Source of the DNA: Fulvivirga maritima
GTDB lineage: Bacteria > Bacteroidota > Bacteroidia > Cytophagales > Cyclobacteriaceae
DNA: 64,000 nt
Reading direction: 5' to 3'
Assembly: GCF_021389955.1 (NCBI RefSeq)
Contig: NZ_CP089980.1
Span: 1-64,000 of the forward strand
Shown: positions 1 through 9,919 of the stretch, piece after piece
How the letters are laid out: every line of letters starts with the position of its first letter
Numbering within the stretch: position 1 is the stretch's first letter
Program-made: the position numbers and the translations under genes
Notes under the pieces: model-generated
The model's database searches: none
The model's input: only the letters and a program-made list of their open reading frames with translations
What the model was told of the DNA's origin: nothing

Positions 1-765
1 TAATTTTTCATCGTACACCAAGGCATTATAGTGGTAAGCTATTTGGTGCCCTTTTTCTACTATGAAGTTGGCAAACATTTTATCCTCACCATAAATAACG
101 CCTTCCATTAGCTGCTCCACTTCCTTATCAAATAGAAATGACTCTAATAATGAAGTCAAAAAAAGCCATACCTGAACCTGATAAATTAGAAGATGAACCC
201 AATTTATATGGAGCGTATTTATCTTCATCATTATGATATTTTTCACCTGTTTCATCAAGTGAGGCAACGAATGTATCCAGATTTTTGGCCACCCTTCTAC
301 CTTGCACAGCCATAAAATACGCTATCTAGTTATTCATCTCCATTAAGAAATCACTATGCACCAGATTATCAGAATCCAGGATGATAGATGTATCATGCTC
401 CCGCACATAATGGGTTACAGCATATTTAATAGACTTGAGTTTAGAGCTTAAAGCTGTTTCGGGTTTCAAGATGCTTAATTTCAGATTCTCTTTCACCAAA
501 CTACAATCCGGGCAATCATCTGCCACCACATAAATGTGATAGTTAGAATAATTTGATTTGTAAATGGAAGATAAGAGCTGAGGGACTAGATCCACATTTT
601 TATAAGCAGTTATAATCAGAGCCATATCTCACTACTTCCGCTTTAAAGGTGGTTTTTTGGGGCTGGTAAAAAGGGATATTATTGTTACTATCGAACTGAA
701 TAACAATAATGATGCAAAAATGCAGGTTAAAGCTATTAAATAGAACTGTCATGATGTAATTAATT
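1..765 (-). pseudogene. Family 2 glycosyltransferase, broken, runs off the left edge
   Basis: Encodes a GT-A type (GT2) glycosyltransferase, an enzyme that transfers a sugar from a nucleotide-sugar donor. Visible: an N-terminal hydrophobic segment (about 765-665), then the start of the GT-A fold (ALIITAYKN), the DSDN metal/donor motif (DXD-like) near 360, and the QGRR block near 300. Lesions: adjacent TAG and TGA codons near 636-641 after the hydrophobic segment, an in-frame TAG at 326-328, and one extra base in a T7 run near 160. Removing that base restores an open frame (GMAFLTSLLESFLFDKEVEQ) that continues past position 1. No in-frame ATG is left at the N-terminus. Family is secure; whether the lesions are real is not. 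Confidence 0.75.
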
Positions 766-884
766 AAGTAACCATATAATAGACTTGTTTATATCAAATT
801 AAAACAAATAATAAACATATTATAGTAATTACTATTTTATTTCATCACATTAATATTGATAATATTTAAATAAACTTACATCAG

Positions 885-1558
885 TCATTCAGCCCGCTTA
901 TAACTATCTGGCAATATCTTACCATCGAAATAATCGAAACTAACTATTTGAGAATCTGGGCTTAATAATTTCAGGTGATATACCTTATCCGGAGTACACA
1001 TGGGGAAAGTTTTTTATTGTGTCTTCATTTTTAAAAAAGTAGAGATCTTTAAGATTGAATCTTTATAATATAGTGCAGATCTGAACAGCTCTCCTGATGG
1101 ATAATAGCTCCCGAATTTTGATGCCTGAGACTATCTTGGTATTTCGTTTCCGCAGCCTTCCCTCCTCTTTTATAATAATCGACTCGAAGCTGTTCTCTAT
1201 CGATTTTTTTAAAATAGATAGTTCTGAAGTATTCTTTTTTTGGAGGTACAAATCTTACTGGAGCTGACTCAAAAACGAAGTATACAATTATGAAGCCTAT
1301 TATTATGGAGAGAAAAAGCAATACAGATAATCTTCGGTTACGAGAGGACTGCTTCCTTTCCCACTTCAGACGCAGACCTACCCGCTCATTAACATCTGCT
1401 TCATTGAAATGATCGGTGTGGCTCTTATGCTCGTGCTCGTAAATATCCTTTAATGATTTTCTTTTATTTCTTAAGTCACGGTTTTGCTTAAGAGAATCAT
1501 TCATTCCTTTAAAAAACCTCCGAGCATAATTATTTTCATTTAAAATTAAGGTTTCCAA
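885..1558 (-). pseudogene. Single-pass membrane protein of unknown function, frameshifted
   Basis: I do not recognise the family. The N-terminal ~75 residues are charged and cytoplasm-like (KRKSLKDIYEHEHK), followed by one strong transmembrane helix (LSVLLFLSIIIGFIIVYFVF, about residues 78-97), then a basic extracytoplasmic part. The longest open frame stops at 1049. Two other frames continue the protein convincingly (LYFFKNEDTIKNFPH, then MCTPDKVYHLKLLSPDSQ) to a stop at 885-887, which suggests two frameshifts. The gene lies between two other damaged genes on the same strand. Confidence 0.5.
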
Positions 1559-1678
1559 TTTTATAAATAATCACCAAATATAAAAATCAAATCACTTGTT
1601 CTTTGATATTCCATCCAGCATTTAACACATAAAAACCAGAAGTTGAAGTCCCGGTTTTTTTATGTAATCAATTCTCTT

Positions 1679-4600
1679 TTAATGATCTGCCTCGCAGCTG
1701 CAGCCCACTTTCATGTAACTTTCAGCGGTTTCATGCCAGTCAAACGCCTCGTTATTTTTCTTATTTTCCCCATATAATTTGCTTCTGGTTTGCTCCTGAT
1801 TACCTATCTCATTCATGGTGGCGGCATCATACAACCTGCCATTAGCCATAGTATAACGTACAGAGTTAGAGTTCGTAATTCCATTTAAAGGATTTTTATC
1901 TAACCCTTCTTAAATCAGCGAGTTTACCTTCCTTTAAAGAGCCCACTTGCTCATCTATACCTAAATAATTAGCTCCATTGATAGTAGCAGCTTTCAAGGC
2001 TTCCATATTACTCATTCCTCCCTGCTTGAGCATCCATAACTCCCAGTGAGCACCAAGTCCATGCAGCTGTCCATGTGCTCCAAGGTTTACCTCACGCCAT
2101 GATCGGCCAATGTTTTGCAGGTTTCTGACACCGGAATGTTGCCATTTTGATACTCCTCTTCTGGAGCCATAATTCTGTGACGTAATGGAATGTATAATAC
2201 CCCTCGGGTAAAATGTAAGAAGCTTTTCGTCTTCCCAAACATTATAATTCTGATAGAAATAATTCTCCGCTAAGACCTCCATAATTCACGATTAATGTTA
2301 GGATTATGTCCGGAATTCTATTTTTCCAAAGCTCCAACACATCTTTATAAACAGGAGCTACTGGTATGTTGTTTTCTATTCCGGTATGTCCGTCATTAAC
2401 CATGCTCATGTTATGGTCCGAAGGTAGATCCTCCTTCAGGTACCACTAGCATGTTCAACTCTCTGGCAGCTTGAATGACCTTGTTCCTGGTTTCTTCTTG
2501 GCTGGTTATAGTTATTTCTTTACAGAGAATGCTCCAAAAGGCGTTCAGTCTCCTTAAAGCCAAACGTGCATGTATTCAGACTATTAATTTTAGCTTTGGA
2601 AATCGCCATCTGCACCATCGAGGATGATACGGGTTGAGAACAATCTCGGACCGCTCATCTCTCCTGCATTAATCAGCTCTGACATAGCAAACACCGTCTC
2701 CGTGTTAGCTGAAGGATCATGTGCTGTAGTTACGCCATACGCCAGGTTAGCATATAAAGGCCAATGTTTCTGAGGTGTAATTCCGTAACCAAAAGCACTT
2801 ACATGAGCGTGTACATCTACAGAACCAGGCATAATGGTTTTTCCCTGTACATCATACACTTTAGCGCCAGCGGGTATAGCTACTGATGCATCTCCAATGG
2901 CCTCTATTTTATTGCCATTAATTACTATGGTTCCATTTTCAATTACCTGATCATCTTCCATAGTAATAATGGTAGCTCCCGTAAAAGCGATAACACCATC
3001 AGGGCGGTAAGTATCTGCCTCAAGAGCTACTTTGACACCCACAGTATCCACAGGAGGGATACTATCAGGAGATCCTTCTAAAAAGGTAAACCTCTCATTA
3101 ATATCATTAGTGAAATACTCATCGCCTAAAGTCCAATGGATTTTCTTACTATCTGCTGACCAGTGTAGGTTAATACCTGCATCTCTAGTGATAGGCGCCA
3201 CCGGCACCGATTTACTATTAGGATCGATATCCAGCGTTTGTCCGGTTAATGGAAGCGGCGCTAGATAAGCCTTATGCAAATTCATAAATGCCACCCATTT
3301 GTTATCAGGACTAGGAATTAGTCGGTTAGCATATTTAGACTCTACATGCGTAATTTCATCATCACCGCTAAGGTTGACACTTTTTAGTCTTTTAGTAAGG
3401 TTGCCAAAAACGTAGCCTCCCGTCTGGTAAAATATACTATGTCCTTTTACACTAAATTGAGGATATTCCCCACTTTCGGTAATTCGTTTACCTTTGCCGC
3501 CTTCAATGAGAACCGTATAGATTGCCTGGCTTTTTATCGAATGTGCCACCTAAGGTGTTGTTACCTGATTCCTTTCACATAAACCACCGTTTTTCCATCT
3601 GGTGAGATAGAGGGTGTGCGGTAAATTCCTTTTTACTGAAGTAACATCTACAGGCTGTCTTTTTCTTCCTTTTTAGGGTTCCCTTTTTTCACAGCTCCCA
3701 TGCTTTCATCTTCCCATGATACATATACCAGTATTTGCCGTCAGGAGTGAAAGCAGGTTCAAATTCAAATTCCTTGGAAGAAGTAATTCGTTCAGGCTCC
3801 CCGTTAGGCAGTTCTTTTCTGTATAATCGACCTAAAGCGTTAAACACTAACCTCTTTCCGTCCGGTGAAGTAACGGCATTTCTGATATCCTTTACTTCAA
3901 ACTTATCAGGATTAATGTCTCTCTTAAATTTAAGAGCTTCGGCTATTTTTATAGTGTTTTCTACTTCAAAAGGAACCTCTGTTACTTGAAGCGAGCTCAC
4001 GTCAATTTTCTTTATTTTTCCCTCAGCCCAAAAATAAATGAACTTATCATCTGGTGACCAATCGAAGTTAGGGTAGGTTCCAAAAATAGCCCATGCTTCT
4101 TGCTGATCTTTGTTCAGCTTATCATAAATAGGCCATTCTTCTCCGGTTGCCAAATCATGAAGATAAAGTACTGTTTTAATACGAACACGTTTTACAAAAG
4201 CAAGGTATTTACCATTATTTGAAATAGTCGGGTCTACAGGCACCACCAGGGCCGCCAGTAACACCACTCACCTCTCCTGTTTCCATATCATATCTACGCA
4301 CCTGATAAATCTGGCTATTCGGATCTTTATTATATTGAAAATAGCCTCCAGGATATACATCTTCACAGAAATATAAATATTTACCATCTGGCGAAGCATA
4401 CGGCTCATTCACATCTTGCTGATCATTTTTCCTTTTTGTAAGCTGTAACCCACTACCACCAGTGATATGGTACATCCACATTTCTCCAGCTCCAAGACTA
4501 CGGCCAGACGTAAAATGCTTTCTGGCTATTAAATAGTCTCCATCAGGAGTCCAAACGGCATTATTTAGCAGCCTGAAATCTTCTTTAGTTACCTGATGGG

Positions 4601-4965
4601 CATCGGACTCCATCAGTATTCATTACCCAAATATTATCACCTCCGCCGGCATCACTGGTAAATGATATCTTCGTGCCATCAGGATTAAACCTGGGCTGCA
4701 CTTCAAACCGGCAAGCCCCCGACCGAAGGGCCGTAGCCTTCCCTCCTGCTATAGGCATAATATAAATATCTCCAACAGATCAAATACTACCTGACTGCCA
4801 TCAGGACTCACGTCCAGGTTCATCCAGGTGCCTTCAGTAGTAGAAAGCGCCATCTCTTTAAAATTCCATTCTCCTTCAGGGTCGGGCCACATCCCATTCC
4901 TTCTTATCCTGGGCAGTGACTATCCCTGCAATGCATAATAACACACAGAGGTATAAATATTTCAT
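1679..4965 (-). pseudogene. Large secreted PD40 beta-propeller / amidohydrolase protein, multiply broken
   Basis: The full reading would be about 1,095 residues, the usual length for Bacteroidota proteins that join a TolB/Tricorn-like PD40 propeller to a C-terminal amidohydrolase. Seen in order on the minus strand: a signal peptide (MKYLYLCVLLCIAGIVTAQ); several PD40 strands with the SPDGKYLYF or TPDGDYLI pattern (about 4800-3000); the amidohydrolase N-terminal strand; the metal-binding HxH (DVHAHVSAFG) near 2820; and the C-terminal NGANYLGIDEQVGSLKEGK block near 1950. The gene falls into at least five fragments in different frames (breaks near 4880, 4770, 4620, 4240, 3570-3690, 2590-2280 and 1900), so no active enzyme is expected as written. 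Divergent from the methyltransferase gene at 5182. Substrate unknown. Confidence 0.8.
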
Positions 4966-5181
4966 AATACAGTTTTGGTTTAAGAAAGCCCAAAATATAA
5001 GAGATCAATATTTAGAAATGAAGCAAGTATTTATAAGTGGTTATTTTAAAGTCGATTTTCTGGAAGATTTAAATAATCCTAAATACTCATTATTGAATTT
5101 CGCAAATCCATACTCATTTAAATCACATTTTACTACCTTTGGTTACCCATCTGAAAATAGAAACGAGTCAAATCATTTATT

Positions 5182-5936
5182 ATGGAATGAGATCCTACCC
5201 TATATGAAGACAAGCACGCATTTGTGTTTGATTATGGCGATTCGCTGATATCATTGCTAAACCCTCAGCTAGGAGAACGCATACTAGATGTAGGCTGTGG
5301 CACAGGAGAGCTAACCTATGAGATCAGCAGGCTTGGTGCCAATGTAAAAGGCATTGACCTCTCTGAGGACATGGTAAAAAGAGCCAAGGAAAAATACCCG
5401 AACGTACCTTTCTCTACTAAAGATGCTGCCCATTTCCACTTCAAACACCCTTTTGATGCTATATTTTCTAATGCTGCACTACACTGGGTAAAAAACTATC
5501 AGGGAGCCATTAAATCTATATATAGCAGCTTAAAACATGGTGGACGTATGGTGGTAGAATTTGGAGGAAAAGGAAATGTAGACACCATAATAAGGCAGTT
5601 AAAATTAGAATTAAAGCGGGCTGATTATGATCAGGCTGCAGCACTTGAGCCCTGGTATTTCCCTTCTATAGGTGAGTACACTTCTGAGTTAGAAAAAGAA
5701 GGCTTTGAAGTAACCCTGGCTCAGCTCTATGAAAGACCTACTCAACTGGCCGATCAGGAAAAGGTATAGAAGACTGGATCACCATGTTTGGCAAAGTGTT
5801 TTTTGAAGGCATCAATAAAGTAGAACAGATACAAATAGCCAAGAAAGTACAACAGGGTGTTTTTCACCAGCTGTTTCATAACGACCAATGGTACGCGGAT
5901 TACAAGCGAATAAGGGTAGTGGCTGTTAAGAAGTAG
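5182..5936 (+). pseudogene. Class I SAM-dependent methyltransferase, broken
   Basis: A small soluble methyltransferase of the trans-aconitate methyltransferase-like group, about 251 residues if intact. The SAM-binding motif I is clear (ILDVGCGTGELTYEI near 5280), then the motif II acidic residue (GIDLSEDMVKRA), and a motif IV-like segment (FDAIFSNAALHWV) near 5455. The natural start appears to be ATG 5182, read MEWDPTLYEDKHAFVFDYGD, but the third codon is TGA where the family has Trp (TGG to TGA). A frameshift near 5755 separates the C-terminus, which reads on as DWITMFGKVFFEGINK to a TAG at 5934-5936. The methyl acceptor is unknown. Confidence 0.75.
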
Positions 5937-5965
5937 GGTTTGATTGACATACTTGATCAAAACAA

Positions 5966-6001
5966 CACAAAAGCCCTGCAACCATGCAAGGCTTTTATTT
6001 T
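5966..6001. terminator. Bidirectional terminator between convergent genes
   Basis: The stem AAAAGCCCTGC / GCAAGGCTTTT with a short loop is followed by TATTTTTT on the plus strand and preceded by an A-rich stretch on its left, so it can serve both strands. It sits between the converging methyltransferase and MetE-like genes. Confidence 0.7.
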
Positions 6002-6018
6002 TTATCTACAAATTGAGA

Positions 6019-7131
6019 TCAAAGACCCCACACCTCTTCCGCAATAGAAACCATGTTTTTCACTTTTTCCCATTGCTGCTCATAGGCTAGTTTATTACCA
6101 TCTTCTGTAGTATGAGAACCCACATTGAGGACTGAGGCATAAGTGCTCTAAAGCCACATATTCTGAAGCTTCTTTTATTCGGTTCTTAATAGCTTCCTTA
6201 TCTTCTATATCTCCTGTTTTAGAGGTGATTAAACCCAGCACAATATTTTGATTCTTAGACTTGGCTAATGGAGCAAAATCACCACTACGTTCATCATCAT
6301 ACTCTAAAAAGAAACCATCTATATTCACACTGAACATCTCCTCTGCTATTACATCATAACCTCCAGAGTAGATCCAGGCGGAGTGGAAATTACCACGACA
6401 AACATGCATGGTCACCAATAAATCATCTGGCTTATCTTGCAGCGCATCATTCAATATTTAGCAGCCAAACGACCACTTCTACAGGATCAAGTCCTTCTGC
6501 TTTAAGCGCCTCACGCTGACCTTCGTCTACCAGCGTGGCCCAATACACATCATCTAGCTGTAAGTAGCGGCATCCTAAATCATAGAAATGCTTAATGGTG
6601 AGTCTATATGCCTCCTGATAAGTCTTTTGCCAAATCATAAAATACTAGCATATACAGGCGTATTTCTAATGTTGGGCTGAAAGAACATGTTGGGGCTAGG
6701 TATAGTCTGCTTAGCCACAAAATCATCTCCAACATGGGCTTTTAAAAAGGCAAAATGTTTAACAAAAAACGGATGATTGGGGTTATAGCGAATAGGCTCA
6801 TAAATGTCTATCAATCGGCCAGGAGTGGTAATACCATGAAATTCGTAAGGAGGGCCGTCTATCTGGCGAGTACCAATAAAGTCCTTCATAAAATCAAAGT
6901 GCCACCATGAGCGACGGAACTCACCATCTGTAATGCTCTTTAAGCCAGATTCCTTTTGTTTTTCTATCAGTTTTATGATTTCCTGATCTTCTACTTCCTT
7001 TAACGCCTCGGCATTAATGGTGCCGGCGGCAAATTTCTCTCTTGCTTCTTTAAGTGCCTCAGGCCTTAGGAAAAGCTCCCCACATGATCTGCTTTAAAAG
7101 GAGTCAGTTTTGTGTTTAGGGTTGTTCCCAT
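6019..7131 (-). pseudogene. MetE-like cobalamin-independent methionine synthase, broken
   Basis: A short (about 371-residue) single-domain relative of MetE, the YxjG/YxjH type, which methylates homocysteine without B12. Seen: N-terminal GTTLNTKLTPFKADHVGSFLRP, DGEFRRSWWHFDF, the YLQLDDVYW block near 6560 and the zinc-binding CLSPQCGF near 6145, close to the C-terminus (zinc Cys; the His and other Cys are upstream). The protein is spread over at least four frames, with breaks near 6900, 6640, 6450 and 6130. It lies downstream of a cobalamin riboswitch on the same strand, the standard arrangement in which B12 shuts off the B12-independent enzyme, so the substrate class is well supported by context. 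Start chosen at ATG 7131. Confidence 0.75.
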
Positions 7132-7327
7132 AATATGTATTACTAATAATTGATTTTAAAATGCTTTATAAGCTCTTTAAAATGCTTCGTAATGCTATGA
7201 GAAAAGAAATTTTAGAAATAATAATGTACAGAAATGACAGAGTTTACCTGTTGAGCAACACGCACTACCATTAATGTATTCATTGTAAGACCTAAAGCTT
7301 CAAATCGCGAAAGCATTGTCCATTCAG

Positions 7328-7480
7328 AATAGGCAGGTCTCCTGACTTGTAACCGATTGATCAGCCTTCCCATTCCTGATAAGCTCAGAACAGTGGACAT
7401 TGAAAATGATGAATCGTTTGGTGTGTTACTTACAGTTGCGCGACAGTTCGTGATTTTCACACGATTCCCTATTAATCTAC
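7328..7480 (-). promoter_or_regulatory. Cobalamin (B12) riboswitch
   Basis: On the minus strand the conserved blocks of the adenosylcobalamin riboswitch appear in order: GGGAATCGTGTGAAAATC, then GAACTGTCGCGCAACTGTAA, a central GGGAAGGC, and the B12 box AGTCAGGAGACCTGCC at 7332-7347. It ends about 200 bases upstream of the MetE-like start. In this position the riboswitch is expected to reduce expression of the B12-independent enzyme when cobalamin is available. An open frame drawn through it (7212-7460) is a shadow. Confidence 0.92.
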
Positions 7481-7684
7481 GTTAAGTAAAACCTTTTCTG
7501 ATTGATGAAAGTATGTAAAAGAACCAATGAAGGGTAAAGTTAAAGATCCTTTTCAATTTTATAGCATGATTTGCTGGTACCCGGCTAAAATAGCTGTTGC
7601 TCTTGTATGAAGATGAATAAAAGATGCGTCACCAATGCCCATAGACTTACAAGTGCCATAATCTAAAGTCTCATCAGGGTGATA

Positions 7685-8216
7685 TTAAAAGAGCCATCTT
7701 ACTGCAGTTACAAAGCCAATGACTACAAAAATCCCAATAAGCAATAAAATCAAGCCCACGACAAATGCCATTACTTTTCCTTTAAAAGTTTGTTTATTGT
7801 TAGAATGACACCCTTTTTATTCGTTTTGGGGGCTGAAAAGTGGGGACGTAATTATTCTTCTTTTTACTGTCTAATTTTAATTCCGACAATTTCTTTTGAG
7901 CATATTTAGATAGTTTAGACTTATCTCCACGAAAAACAATTTCTTGCAATATTTGATACCCAGAATAATTAACTGACTTTTCGTAAATGGCAACGCATTT
8001 TTTCAATTCGATCGCTGACAGGTTCTGTTAAAATCCAATATTTTCCCGCTGCATCCAAAAAACCACTGTCATAATAAAGTTTGGCAAGTTTATCCCATAA
8101 TTCAATCTCATTAGGATTCTTTGTATCAAATTCCGCAAGCTATCAGCAGCTTTGAATTTTAGTCCACGATCAATTTCAGAATCGATTCTATCTATTTTTT
8201 TCTGTAAACTGACCAC
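7685..8216 (-). pseudogene. DUF6584-like protein with C-terminal membrane helix, frameshifted
   Basis: The reassembled protein reads SLQKKIDRIDSEIDRG, then a TPR-like segment (LWDKLAKLYYDSGFLDAAGK), then CVAIYEKSVNYSGYQILQEI, and ends in one transmembrane helix (AFVVGLILLLIGIFVVIGFV). Pattern and length fit the DUF6584 family, whose function is unknown. The cassette gene at 32115 is a divergent relative. Breaks: near 8120, an extra A in a run near 7998, and one near 7810 just before the C-terminal helix. The start is uncertain: GTG at 8216 is the only candidate in frame, and an ATG lies in another frame just upstream beyond an A7 run. Confidence 0.55.
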
Positions 8217-8473
8217 TTATGCTTAGCAGACGACAACCTCATATCGCCTTTCATTTTTAAATTAAAACTGACTTGTGAGATATTATGAATTCTGATAATC
8301 AGACAATACCCATCTCAATCATAACGATAATTTAATTATTTTAATAAAAAATCAAGCTTAATAGGATTAAAACTTCCCCAGCACATCCAATCCATTTTCC
8401 GCTAATAGATCAAGAGACCATATAATTGTTGAGCAAGAGCATTTGGCCTATCTTCACACAAATTTTCTGCAGC

Positions 8474-8788
8474 ATGATCCAAGACAACACTTACAATCTT
8501 AAATTGGTAAAAGCATTTACTACTATAGCTATACTGGAAGCCATATCTTATCTGGCTTTGCTTCTAATAGCTATGCCTTTGAAATATTTCATGGATATAC
8601 CTGAGGCTGTAAAATACACAGGCTGGGCCCATGGACGACTATTTGTTCTCTATGTAACTATGCTGATGGCCTGCTGGATAACCTATCGCTGGAGATTTTT
8701 AAGAGTGGTAACATTTTTTGTAGGCTCTCTCCTACCCATTGTTCCTTTTATAATAGAAAAGAGGCTGAAGAAAGAGTATAATTTATGA
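8474..8788 (+). CDS. DUF3817 small integral membrane protein
   Basis: A roughly 100-residue membrane protein with three predicted helices and the DUF3817 signature: LKLVKAFTTIAILEAISYLALLL at the N-terminus, GWAHGRLFVLYV in the middle and a basic C-terminal tail (IIEKRLKKEY). No molecular function is established for the family; it sits in the inner membrane. I chose the ATG at 8474 (MIQDNTYNLK) rather than the open frame start at 8426, because family members begin close to this helix. The gene is intact although its neighbours on the left are broken. It stands alone, convergent with the toxin-antitoxin pair. Confidence 0.7.
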   Translation: MIQDNTYNLKLVKAFTTIAILEAISYLALLLIAMPLKYFMDIPEAVKYTGWAHGRLFVLYVTMLMACWITYRWRFLRVVTFFVGSLLPIVPFIIEKRLKKEYNL

Positions 8789-8924
8789 ACAGAAAAACCT
8801 GGACGCTCCACTTTCATATAAAAAGCTTTATATCAAACGGTTACAGAAAATGTAGCATTACAAATGCCTTAGGAGTTGAAATTGGAATTTAGTGGAGATG
8901 GGGCAGCCTGTAATGAGCTTTAAA

Positions 8925-9476
8925 CTAAATAAACTCAGATTTTCTTAAGCCAAGTTTCGGTTTGTTTAATTTTTCAATCGATTCTCTTACTTGGGCTCTT
9001 GTTTCTGATTGCAAAAAAGTTGGGATCAAAACATTTAGTTTAACTCCTAAAATCCGATGAATAATTACTAAATCCTTAAGTGTAAATTGAGAGACCCCAT
9101 TCATTAATTCACTCATATATGATTTTGGATGGCCTAAGACCAATCCTAAATCTTGTTGGGTCATATCAAACTCTTTAAGCCTTTTTCTAATCACCTCTTT
9201 TCGTTTGTTAATGAATTTTTGTTCATAATTCACTATCTCCTCTGCTTTATCAGACTCATCTACTTGTGAATCAGTAATATTTTCAAAATCAGACCATTCT
9301 TTATCCTCGTATTCTTTAATCAAATCACGAAGCTTTTTTCTCAAAGGCTTTAACTCTGGATTGTCATCAATCATCAATCGTAATTTACGTTCTAGTAGAG
9401 ATGCCTTTTCCAAATCATATTCATTCTCCAACCTATCTATATCTTCAATTTCTCTTATGTCTAGAATATCTCTCAT
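8925..9476 (-). CDS. higA: HigA-type antitoxin with helix-turn-helix domain
   Basis: Second gene of a type II toxin-antitoxin pair; it should neutralise the upstream toxin and repress the operon. The N-terminal half (residues 1-95) is acidic and helical (DIREIEDIDRLENEYDLE). The C-terminal half carries an XRE-type helix-turn-helix: DMTQQDLGLVLGHPKSYMSE, followed by LKDLVIIHRILGV. The unusually long N-terminal extension (183 residues in all) is common in Bacteroidota antitoxins paired with HigB-like toxins. It starts 10 bases downstream of the toxin stop, so the two are probably co-transcribed in the reversed HigBA order. Such antitoxins are normally autoregulatory; no operator was identified. 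Confidence 0.75.
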   Translation of the reverse strand: MRDILDIREIEDIDRLENEYDLEKASLLERKLRLMIDDNPELKPLRKKLRDLIKEYEDKEWSDFENITDSQVDESDKAEEIVNYEQKFINKRKEVIRKRLKEFDMTQQDLGLVLGHPKSYMSELMNGVSQFTLKDLVIIHRILGVKLNVLIPTFLQSETRAQVRESIEKLNKPKLGLRKSEFI

Positions 9477-9486
9477 AATTACTTTT

Positions 9487-9828
9487 TTAAATCCAGCTAT
9501 TATCTCTCAGCCATTTTTTAATTACATTCCGATTGTTTTTAAAGGTCAGTTCATAATCATCATAACTACCAGCCAAAACTATCGTTGCTTCACCGTTTTC
9601 TTCAAATTCAATCATTATCAACGTACGGTGTATATTAATATTGAAGAAGTAGAACTCTCCGCCATAAACACAATCTGCATCAGATCGATTTGTAATTAAA
9701 TCATGAGGTGTTTTCCAATCGCCCTCCTCAATATTAGAAATCAATTGATGAACAGATTTTACCAATTTTGAATTACCCCGATTCTTCCTAATCAGTTTGC
9801 CCAGAATGTGTTTATTAATAATCCTCAA
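9487..9828 (-). CDS. higB: HigB-type mRNA interferase toxin
   Basis: A 113-residue protein matching the HigB_toxin family, ribosome-dependent mRNA endonucleases. Recognisable parts are the RIINKHILGKLI start, the WKTPHDLI segment, and the core strand block VYGGEFYFFNINIHRTLIMI with the paired basic and aromatic residues seen in this family. It is the upstream gene of the operon with the antitoxin at 8925-9476 (10 base gap), the gene order typical of hig loci. The pair lies about 5 kb from the cassette array and is not bounded by array sites, so it looks like an ordinary chromosomal TA module. Confidence 0.75.
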   Translation of the reverse strand: MRIINKHILGKLIRKNRGNSKLVKSVHQLISNIEEGDWKTPHDLITNRSDADCVYGGEFYFFNINIHRTLIMIEFEENGEATIVLAGSYDDYELTFKNNRNVIKKWLRDNSWI

Positions 9829-9919
9829 ATTATTTTTATTATAATCATTCTATGACAAAGATACGGAATAGTTCTGTAATATTCCGAACTTTATTTTTAT
9901 ACAAAACTCCTTCCCAATT

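Noticed and set aside
7212-7460. 82-residue open frame
   Set aside because: It lies on the cobalamin riboswitch and has no protein-like features.
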